16,306 nt of DNA from Firmicutes bacterium CAG:145 (GCA_000435715.1 FR882586.1:1-16306); one strand, 5' to 3'. Shown: positions 1 through 6,547, counted from the first letter of the stretch. Numbers and translations are program-made. Notes: a model not told the origin generated them from the sequence alone.

Positions 1-498
1 AAGTCCTGTTGTCGGCTCATCAAGAATAAGGATTTTGGGCTTATGAAACAAAGCTCTTGCAATATCAATTCTTCGGCGTTGTCCTCCTGATAATTTACCA
101 ACGGTGCGTTTCAATAAGTTTTCAAAATCCAATATTTTCGCCAGTTCCTCAAGTCGTTTCTTAAACTCCATTCCAGTAATGCCATATAAAGCGGCACGAC
201 TTTCCAAATTATCATAAACAGAAAGGGCAGAATCCAAGACAGATGATTGAAACACTACACCCAGTTCACGCTTAATATAGTCCATGTCCTTATCTAAATC
301 GTGTTTATCAATAAAAACGCTTCCACTGTCTTTCGACAGTTGTCCACACATAATATTGATTGTAGTTGATTTTCCTGCCCCATTGATACCAAGAAAAGCA
401 AACAACTCTCCTTTTTTCACACGAAAACTCAAATTCTGAACAGCGGTTACACTTCCAAAACTTTTATTAAGATTATTGATTTGAATAATATTGCTCAT
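1..498 (-). CDS. ABC transporter ATP-binding protein, N-terminal part (cut by window edge)
   Basis: This is the first 166 codons of an ABC transporter ATPase; the reading frame is still open at the window edge. Visible motifs are Walker A GINGAGKST (residues 37-45), the Q-loop at Q84, the signature LSGGQ (136-140) and Walker B ILILDE (156-161), followed by the start of the D-loop region. The sequence resembles the DrrA/BcrA-type daunorubicin or bacitracin resistance exporters common in gut Firmicutes, which work with a separate permease, presumably encoded beyond the left edge. The start is ATG at 498, preceded by AGGAGG about 6 nt upstream. The DNA is clearly more AT-rich than the housekeeping genes to the right, and a TnpV gene lies just upstream, which suggests acquired DNA. 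Family assignment is firm; the exported substrate is unknown. Confidence 0.9.
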   Translation of the reverse strand, partial: MSNIIQINNLNKSFGSVTAVQNLSFRVKKGELFAFLGINGAGKSTTINIMCGQLSKDSGSVFIDKHDLDKDMDYIKRELGVVFQSSVLDSALSVYDNLESRAALYGITGMEFKKRLEELAKILDFENLLKRTVGKLSGGQRRRIDIARALFHKPKILILDEPTTGL

Positions 499-612
499 TC
501 AATTTCCTCCTGTATAATCGGTTTTAATCTCGCATAGAGAGCAATCAATATAATCTTTTTCCAGTTCTAATCGAACTCCAAATTAGTAGATGCAGTGCGA
601 TACCGTAAATTA

Positions 613-646
613 AATTCATTATAGCATAATGAATTACCAAAGTCAT
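613..646 (-). promoter_or_regulatory. Promoter of the ABC gene with overlapping 10-bp dyad operator
   Basis: On the minus strand, TATAAT (618-623) is preceded by TGC, giving an extended -10, and by ATGACT (641-646) after a 17-nt spacer. A perfect inverted repeat AATTCATTAT-AGC-ATAATGAATT occupies 613-635 and covers the -10 box. A repressor bound there would block the promoter. The leader of roughly 110 nt also contains a small hairpin (AGTTC-TAATC-GAACT, 563-577). The promoter and dyad are seen directly; the repressor is not in the window. Confidence 0.7.
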
Positions 647-736
647 TATGAAAGAGAACACATCGAATAATAATTGTGGCAGGCAAAGTTTTAATTTTTG
701 ACTGCCAAAATTTTAATATTCTATATGTTACATTTT

Positions 737-1117
737 TTACTTATAGATAATATCGGCATATACAATTTCTCGTGCTCTTGCCTGTATCTCATTCATTCGA
801 CCAACCCATAACATCGAATTTTCTGCTTTGAGTTGTTCGGTCACACCCTCCTTGCCAGCCATTTGCTCGACCAATTGAAACATCATCTCTGTTGCCTGTT
901 CATCAATGTCGGCAAGATAACTATTAAACTTGCCATTCATGAGCAGCGAGATGTAACCCATTCTTTTATGTTCCTGTAAGTAACGTTTGTGTCGCTGTCC
1001 CCATAAACCGATAGGCTTGTTTTCTTTTTCGGTTGGTAAAACAAGGCAAGGAATATAATAATCCTCCTGCAACTCATACCATAAACCGTTGCTTTCATCA
1101 TAAATGTACTTGTCCAT
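737..1117 (-). CDS. TnpV-type transposon-encoded protein
   Basis: The 126-residue protein matches what I recall of the TnpV family, small accessory proteins found in Tn4451-like and other integrative elements of Firmicutes. Typical features are the N-terminal DESNGLWYEL and YYIPCL, the segment PIGLWGQRHKRYL, then YLADIDEQA and the C-terminal REIVYADIIY. The start at 1117 is chosen because GGAGG (1127-1131) sits 9 nt upstream of it and the homologous part begins there; a longer in-frame ATG at 1177 has no comparable site. The molecular role of TnpV is not established. No transposase or recombinase is visible here, so this is probably a remnant or one edge of a larger element that continues to the left with the ABC transporter. 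Confidence 0.8.
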   Translation of the reverse strand: MDKYIYDESNGLWYELQEDYYIPCLVLPTEKENKPIGLWGQRHKRYLQEHKRMGYISLLMNGKFNSYLADIDEQATEMMFQLVEQMAGKEGVTEQLKAENSMLWVGRMNEIQARAREIVYADIIYK

Positions 1118-1372
1118 ATAATAAATCCTCCAGTATAATATATTCGCACATATGTCACAATTCCCCGATTGCCACACTCTGTTATATCTTGTTATGAGAT
1201 TTTCTTGCCCTTGATTTTGCCCTTATAAGCAGTCAGGGAAAGAGTAAACTTGTGTGAAATCATATAAAAGGATAAGGCGAACACATTGCGATAAATCCTC
1301 TATTTTCAAGGCTTTTGGAGGATTTTATTGATAACCTATAACCTCTGTTAAGAGGTCATAATTTATAGAAAT
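1118..1372. other. AT-rich intergenic stretch, probable right edge of acquired DNA
   Basis: No gene is seen. An imperfect inverted repeat, ATAAATCCTC (1291-1300) against GAGGATTTTAT (1317-1327), flanks the core ATTTTCAAGG at 1302-1311. The 18-mer at 1302-1319 recurs with one mismatch at 6485-6502. The short inverted pair AACCTCT/AGAGGT follows near 1340-1356. Base composition shifts toward higher GC to the right of about 1380, so the junction between foreign and resident DNA probably lies here. Confidence 0.45.
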
Positions 1373-1727
1373 TCAAATTTAGATTTACCGAGACTCCGCC
1401 GCCCAAAAATTCTCGCAAACATCTTAAATTTTGACTTTACCGAGACTCCGCCGCCGAGAATTCCCGCAAACAGCTTAATTTTTGACTTTACCGAGAATTC
1501 ACAGTCAAAAATTCCCGCAAACAGCGTGAATTTTGACTTTACCGAGAATCTGCCGCCAGGAATTCTCGCAAACAGCTTTAAATTTGACTTTACAGAGAAT
1601 TCACCGCCCAAAAATTCTCGCAAACATCTTAAATTTTGACTTTACCGAGACTCCGCCGCCGAGAATCTACAGTCAGGAACCCACATCCGGGAACTCGCCG
1701 CCAGGAATTCCCGCAAGCGCCCCGATT
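1373..1727. repeat. Tandem repeat array, six to seven units of 51-52 bp
   Basis: Anchored on TTAC of the shared block GACTTTACCGAGA, units begin at 1385, 1437, 1488, 1539, 1590 and 1642, giving spacings of 52, 51, 51, 51 and 52. Each unit also carries AATTCYCGCAAACA and an AAATTTTGAC stretch. A degenerate seventh unit (around 1667-1727) runs into the hairpin at 1717. Units alternate between CCGCC-rich and ACAGTCA inner segments. Positions 1399-1461 and 1604-1666 are identical over 63 bp, implying recent segmental duplication of about four units. Open frames cross the array on both strands, but they lack ribosome sites and simply reflect the near-multiple-of-three period, so I treat it as non-coding. 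Confidence 0.9.
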
Positions 1728-1749
1728 TTTAAAAGAACCGGGGCTTTGC
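1715..1749 (+). terminator. Hairpin at the end of the repeat array, possible terminator
   Basis: GCCCCG (1718-1723) pairs with CGGGGC (1738-1743) around an A/T-rich loop, with extra outer pairing of GCA and TGC. On the plus strand it is followed by TTTGCTTTATA, a moderately U-rich tail; on the minus strand there is no U tract. It would suit a plus-strand transcript of the repeat array better than the minus-strand rqcH gene. No plus-strand gene is seen upstream. Confidence 0.4.
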
Positions 1750-1781
1750 TTTATACCCTCGGAAAAGGCCGCCGTGCGGCC

Positions 1782-1813
1782 GTGAGGCCATGCAGCAGTG
1801 AGGCCATGCGGCA
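1782..1813. repeat. Two adjacent 16-bp direct repeats
   Basis: GTGAGGCCATGCAGCA (1782-1797) is followed directly by GTGAGGCCATGCGGCA (1798-1813), which differ at one base. A partial GC-rich copy precedes them (GCCGTGCGGCC). The stretch lies downstream of the stop codon of rqcH and has no evident coding role. Confidence 0.7.
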
Positions 1814-1886
1814 ATACGATAGTGGCACGACCCTTGTACCTTCACTTTTGATATTCGAATTTGTGACCTCGAAAAAGCGCCAACAT

Positions 1887-3596
1887 CTATAAGTGGTCCG
1901 AGCCCTGCTCTTCTTCAGCTTTCGGAAGCTTTGGATCTACCCATACAGTCTTGTTGTTTGTGAATATCACCATGCCCGGCTTCGCTCCGGCGGGCTTCTT
2001 TACATATTTGACCCTCACATAATCTACGGGAACATTTTCTGATTCGCGTCCTTTGCTGTGATAAGCCGCTATAGACGCGGCGGTATATAGGTCTTCGTCA
2101 GATATTTCTTCACAGGACGTTTTCACGATGACATGAGAGCCTGGGATATCTTTGGTATGCATCCATATGTCTCGTGATGAAGCAGTCTTGAAAGTGAGGA
2201 TATCGTTTTCCCTGTTGTTCCTTCCTACCAGCACTTCGCATCCTCCGGGGAGAATATATCTGTAAGGCTTAGAGCTTATCTTTTTCTCTTTGAATCCCCC
2301 GGGAATCTTTCTCTTCCTCAGATAACCCGTCTCCTCCAGTTCTCTTCGGAGAGCTTCTATCTCTGATACATCCGACGCGTTTTTCAGATAAGACATGACT
2401 GAATCCAGATATTTTATATCGCTTTCGTTTGTTCTTAACTGGAGCTGCTTCTCCTTTACGGCAGTCTTTGCTTTGCCGTATTTTTTGAAATACTGCTGAG
2501 CGTTTTTAGAAGGAGAAAGGCGCGGATCGAGAGGGATAGTTACAGTGGAACCGTCGTAATAATTGATGACGGAGGTCGACTTGTCTCCGGGTCTAACCTG
2601 ATGTATATTAGCCGTCAAAAGTTCTCCGTATAATCTGAGACTTTCCGAGTTTTCCGCTTTGAGCAGATCTTCACGAAGCCTCTGCTCCTTGAGATACAGT
2701 TTATCCAGCTGAGAGGAGACTGATCTTTCGAGATCGGAGGCCTTTTGGTGAAGTTTGTTCGAACTCTGTTTGTGAGCGTAATAGTATTCCAGACAGAGGC
2801 TCAGAGAATCGAATTCCTTCTTTTGACAGACATCTTCGTATTCTGATAAAGGGATAATATGAAATTCCTTTGGGGATCCTTTGTCATCGCTGTAGACGAC
2901 AGGGCAAAAACGCCCTTCTTCGATGATCCTTGCCGCAGAGCGGAGAAAGGATAGAGGGTCTTCTGACGCTGCCATCTCCTGAGCAAAAGAGGGAGAAACG
3001 CCTCCCACCGTTCGCTGTATAGCCTTTGCTTCGGGCGGCAGAAAGACGGAAGGGCTTCCTTCCGGCAGAAGTTCTTTAAAAGGAATCTTATCCTGTGCCG
3101 GAGGGTATTTATATATGATACCCGGCAGGAGCTGCCTCACCCTGTTTACGTCTATAGAGACATGTTTGATACAGTCTATTATCTTTCCGGAGGATATATC
3201 TAAAAGAACTATATTGCTGTGCTTTCCCATTATCTCAAAGATCAATTTTTTTGAGACTGTAAAGCCCAGTTCATTTAAAGTTTCTAAAGATATCTCGATT
3301 ATGCGCTCGCTGCCAACTTGAGCCACGTCAGTTACACGCGCTCCCTGAATATGTTTTCTCAGAAGCATACAGAAGGGAAGCGGCGCCGGCGGATTTTGCA
3401 GAGAATTTTCTATGAAGTGTATCCTGGCCGCCGCCGGATTTACTGAAGCGTAGAGTTTCACGTTGCCTCTTTTGGTGTGTATGTTGAATACGAGCTCATC
3501 TGCCTCCGGCTGGTAAACCTTATCTATCTTTCCTGATATTATTACAGGCCGCATTTCTTTTGCGGCTGCCATCGTAACTATCCCGTCAAATGCCAT
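1887..3596 (-). CDS. rqcH: RqcH / NFACT family ribosome quality control factor
   Basis: The 569-residue protein has the length and layout of the NFACT (fibronectin-binding A, Rqc2) family. An N-terminal NFACT-N domain begins MAFDGIVTMAAAKEM, a charged coiled-coil region lies in the middle (about residues 275-430), and an NFACT-R domain holds the hallmark DIWMH at 476-480. In Bacillus, RqcH binds the stalled 50S subunit with a peptidyl-tRNA and recruits alanyl-tRNA to add C-terminal alanine tails that mark the nascent chain for proteolysis. The start at 3596 is preceded by AAAGGAG with good spacing; an upstream in-frame ATG at 3731 lies beyond the promoter and is rejected. At the position I align with the Asp97-Arg98 pair of the Bacillus protein, this protein reads Glu97-Arg98. 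It is divergent from yicC. Confidence 0.93.
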   Translation of the reverse strand: MAFDGIVTMAAAKEMRPVIISGKIDKVYQPEADELVFNIHTKRGNVKLYASVNPAAARIHFIENSLQNPPAPLPFCMLLRKHIQGARVTDVAQVGSERIIEISLETLNELGFTVSKKLIFEIMGKHSNIVLLDISSGKIIDCIKHVSIDVNRVRQLLPGIIYKYPPAQDKIPFKELLPEGSPSVFLPPEAKAIQRTVGGVSPSFAQEMAASEDPLSFLRSAARIIEEGRFCPVVYSDDKGSPKEFHIIPLSEYEDVCQKKEFDSLSLCLEYYYAHKQSSNKLHQKASDLERSVSSQLDKLYLKEQRLREDLLKAENSESLRLYGELLTANIHQVRPGDKSTSVINYYDGSTVTIPLDPRLSPSKNAQQYFKKYGKAKTAVKEKQLQLRTNESDIKYLDSVMSYLKNASDVSEIEALRRELEETGYLRKRKIPGGFKEKKISSKPYRYILPGGCEVLVGRNNRENDILTFKTASSRDIWMHTKDIPGSHVIVKTSCEEISDEDLYTAASIAAYHSKGRESENVPVDYVRVKYVKKPAGAKPGMVIFTNNKTVWVDPKLPKAEEEQGSDHL

Positions 3597-3618
3597 AACT
3601 GCTCCTTTCAATAGGTAT

Positions 3619-3647
3619 ATTTTAGCACGGAGCGTTCTTCGGGGCAA
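3619..3647 (-). promoter_or_regulatory. Promoter of rqcH
   Basis: On the minus strand, TTGCCC (3642-3647) is separated by 17 nt from TAAAAT (3619-3624), which carries an upstream TGC (extended -10). Transcription would begin about 17-18 nt before the ATG at 3596, leaving just room for the AAAGGAG site. Confidence 0.65.
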
Positions 3648-3764
3648 GGGAGCTTTTAGCCGGCGTAAGAGAACAAATACCCAAGACCGGGAGAGTATAT
3701 TTACCGGGCAAAGCTCATGAGAAGATTCCATGACAGACCGGCAGTATCAAGGGTTCATACTCAC

Positions 3765-3793
3765 TTGCCAAATATGGCCGTTTAATGTACAAT
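3765..3793 (+). promoter_or_regulatory. Promoter of the yicC-gmk-rpoZ operon
   Basis: TTGCCA (3765-3770), a 17-nt spacer and TACAAT (3788-3793) form a good sigma-A type promoter. The yicC start at 3835 follows about 35 nt after the predicted transcription start, with GAGGAAG as its ribosome site. Confidence 0.7.
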
Positions 3794-3834
3794 ATCTTTG
3801 TTATCATAGATTTTAGAAAAGAGGAAGACATCAG

Positions 3835-4719
3835 ATGATAAAAAGTATGACAGGATTCGGACGCAGTGAATATAACGACGGCAAGCGAAACATCACGGTA
3901 GAGATAAAAGCGGTTAATCACCGTTATTCGGACGTATCCGTAAAAATGCCCAGAAGATACGGCTTTGCCGAAGACAAGGTCAAGGCGGCGGTTAAAGGTA
4001 AACTTCGCCGCGGAAAGATAGATGTTTCCATAATGGTAGAAAACATAACGGAAAACGACATAAATATCAAGCTCAATCAGCCCATAGCGCAGCAGTACTA
4101 TGAAAATTTAAAGATACTTCAGGATGATTTTGGACTGGAGGGCGGCATATCTCTTCAGCTTCTGGCTACTATGCCCGATGTCATGAAGGCTATTGCGGAT
4201 GTGGAAGACGAAGAAGAAATAACAGAGGCCATTCTCATACCTGTGAAGCGGGCTGCGCTGAACCTGGAGACTATGAGAAGCGCAGAGGGGGAAAAGTTAG
4301 CCGAAGATTTGCTGGCAAAAGGGGAGACCATAAAGCAAATCCTGGATAAGATTGCAGAGAGATCGCCTCTGGTAGTTAAGGACTATATGGGAAAGCTCAC
4401 AGACCGTATCAGTGAATTGCTTTCGGGAAACGCCCAGCTGCCTGAGGAGAGGATATTGACAGAGGCGGCCATATTTGCCGATAAGTGCGCTATTGATGAG
4501 GAGATAACCAGGCTCAGCAGCCACCTGATACAGCTTAAGAAAATAGTGGAAAGCGATAGCGAAGCCGAAGGAAAGAAACTTGATTTTCTGGTACAGGAGA
4601 TGAACAGAGAGGCCAATACCATAGGCTCCAAGGCCAATGATATAACTATAACCAATTATATGCTGGAAATAAAGAGCGAGATAGAGAAGATAAGAGAGCA
4701 GGTTCAGAATGTAGAATAA
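3835..4719 (+). CDS. yicC: YicC/YloC family endoribonuclease
   Basis: The 294-residue protein begins with the signature IKSMTGFGRSE and continues with VEIKAVNHRY, both typical of the YicC-like N-terminal domain. The C-terminal DUF1732 part carries DFLVQEMNREANTIGSKAND and ends with a helical ITNYMLEIKSEIEKIREQVQN. Members in E. coli (YicC) and Bacillus (YloC) have been reported as endoribonucleases acting on RNA, including small RNAs; the exact role here is inferred from the family. The start ATG at 3835 has GAGGAAG upstream and the length is normal. It is the first gene of an operon with gmk and rpoZ, as in Bacillus, although the short remA gene that usually sits between yloC and gmk there is absent. 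A separate promoter for gmk lies just after its stop codon. Confidence 0.92.
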   Translation: MIKSMTGFGRSEYNDGKRNITVEIKAVNHRYSDVSVKMPRRYGFAEDKVKAAVKGKLRRGKIDVSIMVENITENDINIKLNQPIAQQYYENLKILQDDFGLEGGISLQLLATMPDVMKAIADVEDEEEITEAILIPVKRAALNLETMRSAEGEKLAEDLLAKGETIKQILDKIAERSPLVVKDYMGKLTDRISELLSGNAQLPEERILTEAAIFADKCAIDEEITRLSSHLIQLKKIVESDSEAEGKKLDFLVQEMNREANTIGSKANDITITNYMLEIKSEIEKIREQVQNVE

Positions 4720-4722
4720 CTC

Positions 4723-4751
4723 TTGAAAACATGCGACAGATGTGCTAAAAT
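4723..4751 (+). promoter_or_regulatory. Internal promoter for gmk
   Basis: TTGAAA (4723-4728), a 17-nt spacer and TAAAAT (4746-4751) preceded by TGC form a near-ideal extended -10 promoter, placed three bases after the yicC stop codon. Its presence shows that the in-frame ATG at 4723 is not the gmk start. Confidence 0.72.
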
Positions 4752-4794
4752 ATTATTTCATAACAAGCACAATCTGAAGCAACAGGAGTTCAAA

Positions 4795-5421
4795 ATGGAC
4801 CTCAAAGATAAAAATCCGGGTAAACTTTTCGTGCTGTCCGGCCCGTCCGGCGCAGGAAAAGGGACGATATGCAGAAGACTTTTAGAAGAGACGGATAAAC
4901 TGGAGCTTTCGGTCTCGATGACTACCCGTGCTCCACGCTGCGGCGAGGCAGAGGGCGTAAGCTATTTTTTCACGGATAAGGATACGTTTGAAGAACACAT
5001 ATCCTGCGGCGATCTTTTGGAACATGCCGAGGTATACGGCAACTATTACGGCACTCCCAAGGCGCCGGTTTTGCAGAGATTGTCAGAAGGGATAGATGTC
5101 ATTCTGGAGATAGATATGCAAGGGGCCTTAAAGGTCAAAGAAAACTATCCGGACGGAGTCTTTATCTTCATATTGCCGCCATCTATGGCAGAACTCAGAA
5201 AGCGTCTTACAGGAAGAGGAACAGAGACTGCAGAAGCCATAGAACTCAGACTTGGAGAAACACTGAAAGAACTTTCGTATATAGACAGATACGATTACTG
5301 CGTGGTAAACGGAGTTTTGGAGGAAGCGGTGGCCAGAGTAAAGGCCATAGTGGTAGCTGAACATTCCAAAGTAGCTTTTACCGCAGAGGAACTTATTGAG
5401 AGTTATAAGGAGGAAGCATAA
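4795..5421 (+). CDS. gmk: Guanylate kinase
   Basis: The 208-residue enzyme phosphorylates GMP to GDP with ATP in the cytoplasm. The P-loop GPSGAGKGT spans residues 16-24, followed by the GMP-binding segment MTTRAPRCGEAEGVSYFF, then YGTP and the acidic ILEIDMQGA; the C-terminal RLGETLKEL and DYCVVN segments are also typical. The start at 4795 is chosen because AGGAG (4784-4788) precedes it and homology begins there. Its stop codon TAA shares one base with the ATG of rpoZ, so the two are translationally coupled. The rpoZ ribosome site lies inside the gmk end. Confidence 0.95.
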   Translation: MDLKDKNPGKLFVLSGPSGAGKGTICRRLLEETDKLELSVSMTTRAPRCGEAEGVSYFFTDKDTFEEHISCGDLLEHAEVYGNYYGTPKAPVLQRLSEGIDVILEIDMQGALKVKENYPDGVFIFILPPSMAELRKRLTGRGTETAEAIELRLGETLKELSYIDRYDYCVVNGVLEEAVARVKAIVVAEHSKVAFTAEELIESYKEEA

Positions 5422-5624
5422 TGTTATATCCATCGATCAATGAAATAAGAAAGAAAGCTGACAGCAGATACACTATCGTGATCCTGGCGGCAAAGAGAGC
5501 CAGAGACATAATAGACGGAAAGCCTATTCTTACGGACGCGGATACTGATAAGCCGGTCTCCATTGCGGCAAACGAGATAGCAGAGGATCTGATCACCTAC
5601 AGGAGAGACGACCTACTGCTGTAG
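5421..5624 (+). CDS. rpoZ: DNA-directed RNA polymerase omega subunit
   Basis: The 67-residue protein has the omega signature: an N-terminal YPSINEIRKKADSRYTIVI, then AAKRARDI, and PVSIAANEIAEDLITY near the end. Omega binds the beta-prime subunit and helps RNA polymerase assembly. The ATG overlaps the stop codon of gmk by one base, and AGGAGG (5408-5413) gives a strong ribosome site. It is the last gene of the operon and is followed at 5709 by an intrinsic terminator. The length fits the short omega proteins of Firmicutes. Confidence 0.94.
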   Translation: MLYPSINEIRKKADSRYTIVILAAKRARDIIDGKPILTDADTDKPVSIAANEIAEDLITYRRDDLLL

Positions 5625-5708
5625 TATCTCGATAAACCTCCGGCTTGCGCTCCGGTATTAAAAATATTCATTTATATACGGCGAGAGCGAAGAACAGTTT
5701 GCAATCTT

Positions 5709-5737
5709 GAGCAGAAATTTATTTTCTGCTCTTTTTT
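5709..5737 (+). terminator. Intrinsic terminator of the yicC-gmk-rpoZ operon
   Basis: GAGCAGAAA (5709-5717) and TTTCTGCTC (5723-5731) form a perfect 9-bp stem with a 5-nt loop, followed by six T residues (5732-5737). Confidence 0.92.
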
Positions 5738-6031
5738 ATTGAAGAGCTGTAGAGAGGAGCAAAGCGATTTTGAAAAAATTTTATAGTTAGGTGGTATAAA
5801 AGCAATTTTTCAAAGAAAATACGTATTAGGGCAAAACGACCTAATATCAATGACAGAGGCGGGAAAATGAGTAAAAAAAGCAACTTTACTTTTGTCGAGG
5901 AATGTTATGTTTTGACATAATAAGTCTAAAAACAGTGAAAAGACAGGTACTGTGACGATGTTATAATGGCCGTATAATAATCATGGCTATTTCGAGGAAA
6001 CCTTAAATGGTATTAGAGGCAGGAGGATATT
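5738..6031 (+). promoter_or_regulatory. Long regulatory region upstream of the LytTR gene
   Basis: Two promoters are proposed. The distal one is TTGAAA (5770-5775) with a 19-nt spacer to TATAAA (5795-5800), which has an upstream TGG. The proximal one is AAGACA (5940-5945) with a 16-nt spacer to TATAAT (5962-5967), preceded by TGT. A single ATAGTTAGG (5783-5791), similar to half of an AgrA-type LytTR site, lies in the distal spacer. The inverted repeat TATTAGG-N9-CCTAATA spans 5824-5846. A second symmetric site, ACAGT-N12-ACTGT (5932-5936 and 5949-5953), overlaps the proximal -35 region. A perfect TTGACA at 5912 has no -10 at normal spacing. Binding by the LytTR protein is inferred. Confidence 0.5.
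5867..5920 (+). CDS. Possible 17-residue leader peptide
   Basis: A short frame from ATG 5867 to TAA 5918-5920 encodes MSKKSNFTFVEECYVLT. The purine stretch GAGGCGGGAAA just upstream is only a fair ribosome site. The frame starts 67 nt after the distal promoter at 5770-5800 and ends shortly before the proximal promoter of the LytTR gene. It has no secretion signal or double-glycine site, so it does not look like a typical quorum-sensing peptide precursor. It may be chance. Confidence 0.2.
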   Translation: MSKKSNFTFVEECYVLT

Positions 6032-6364
6032 ATGAGCAGATATATACCTGTTATCACCAAGGAATATAGCAGAAAGATCAGTGTAGACGATATAATTTAT
6101 CTGGAACAGAGACAGAGAAAGTTGGCAATAGTGACAGACGACGAGACGTATGTATGTTACGAGAGAATAGAAAATATCGAAAAGCAATTAGATGACAAAT
6201 TTTATCACACGCTGAAAAAGTTAGTAGTTAATTTGGAAAAAGTTTCGGTGATGAGAGATCAGACAGTCATATTTCAGAACGGTAGCATACTTATGTTGGC
6301 CAGAGAAAGCTATATAAGGACGAAACAGATATACACAGCTTATCTGAGAGATCTGCTGAGATGA
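6032..6364 (+). CDS. Stand-alone LytTR DNA-binding domain protein
   Basis: The 110-residue protein consists of a single LytTR domain. The opening segment ISVDDIIYLEQRQRKLAIVT, the conserved FYHTLKKLVVNLEKV and the C-terminal RESYIRTKQIYTAYL follow the beta-rich LytTR pattern seen at the C-terminus of AgrA, ComE and LytR. No receiver, membrane or sensor domain is attached, so its activity is probably set by its own level, a partner protein or a ligand. The start at 6032 has AGGAGG with a 6-nt spacer. It has its own promoters and a terminator-like hairpin at 6366, so it is a single-gene transcript between the rpoZ operon and rpsB. Symmetric sites in its promoter region hint at autoregulation. 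The target genes are unknown. Confidence 0.82.
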   Translation: MSRYIPVITKEYSRKISVDDIIYLEQRQRKLAIVTDDETYVCYERIENIEKQLDDKFYHTLKKLVVNLEKVSVMRDQTVIFQNGSILMLARESYIRTKQIYTAYLRDLLR

Positions 6365-6365
6365 A

Positions 6366-6418
6366 CGGATAAACCTCGAGATATGAGATCTTCGATCCTA
6401 TCTTAATTGTCCGGTTTT
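6366..6418 (+). terminator. Terminator-like hairpin after the LytTR gene
   Basis: CGGATAA (6366-6372) pairs with TTGTCCG (6407-6413, one G-U pair). An inner imperfect stem AGATA...GATC / GATC...TATCT lies between them. The tail is only GTTTTAG, so termination may be weak. Confidence 0.5.
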
Positions 6419-6512
6419 AGTCAGAAACAATCATGTTGACTCTGTGCCGGGCGAAAATAATATCCGTCGCAATAAAAATTTTGGATTTTCAAGGATTTTG
6501 GACAAAAAACCC

Positions 6513-6541
6513 TTGCGATTTCAACGGTTTTGTTGTATAGT
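6513..6541 (+). promoter_or_regulatory. Promoter of rpsB-tsf
   Basis: TTGCGA (6513-6518), a 17-nt spacer and TATAGT (6536-6541) form a reasonable sigma-A promoter. The predicted start near 6548 leaves a leader of about 217 nt. The -35 box lies within a pair of similar segments, ATTTTCAAGGATTTTG (6485-6500) and GATTTCAACGGTTTTG (6517-6532). Confidence 0.65.
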
Positions 6542-6547
6542 ATTAAG

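Noticed and set aside
1132..1160. TTGTGA-N17-TATACT on the minus strand before the TnpV gene
   Set aside because: The -10 directly abuts the GGAGG ribosome site, so a transcript from it would lack that site; real expression must start further upstream.
1363..1623. Minus-strand frame of 86 codons with a 17-residue repeated peptide across the tandem array
   Set aside because: It has no ribosome site, follows only from the 51-bp period, and the 52-bp spacings break the pattern at the array ends; frames on the other strand are equally open.
1373..1727. CRISPR array
   Set aside because: Repeats are contiguous at 51-52 bp with degenerate internal variation and no unique spacers, and no cas gene is present.
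1533..1892. Plus-strand frame of 119 codons crossing the array, hairpin and 16-bp repeats
   Set aside because: Low-complexity repeat translation without a ribosome site or recognisable domain.
3597..3731. N-terminal extension of RqcH from the ATG at 3731
   Set aside because: It would cover the rqcH promoter, has no ribosome site, and family homology starts at 3596.
5912..5940. Consensus TTGACA at 5912 as the main LytTR promoter
   Set aside because: No -10 hexamer occurs at 15-19 nt; the TATAAT boxes at 5962 and 5973 are too far away.
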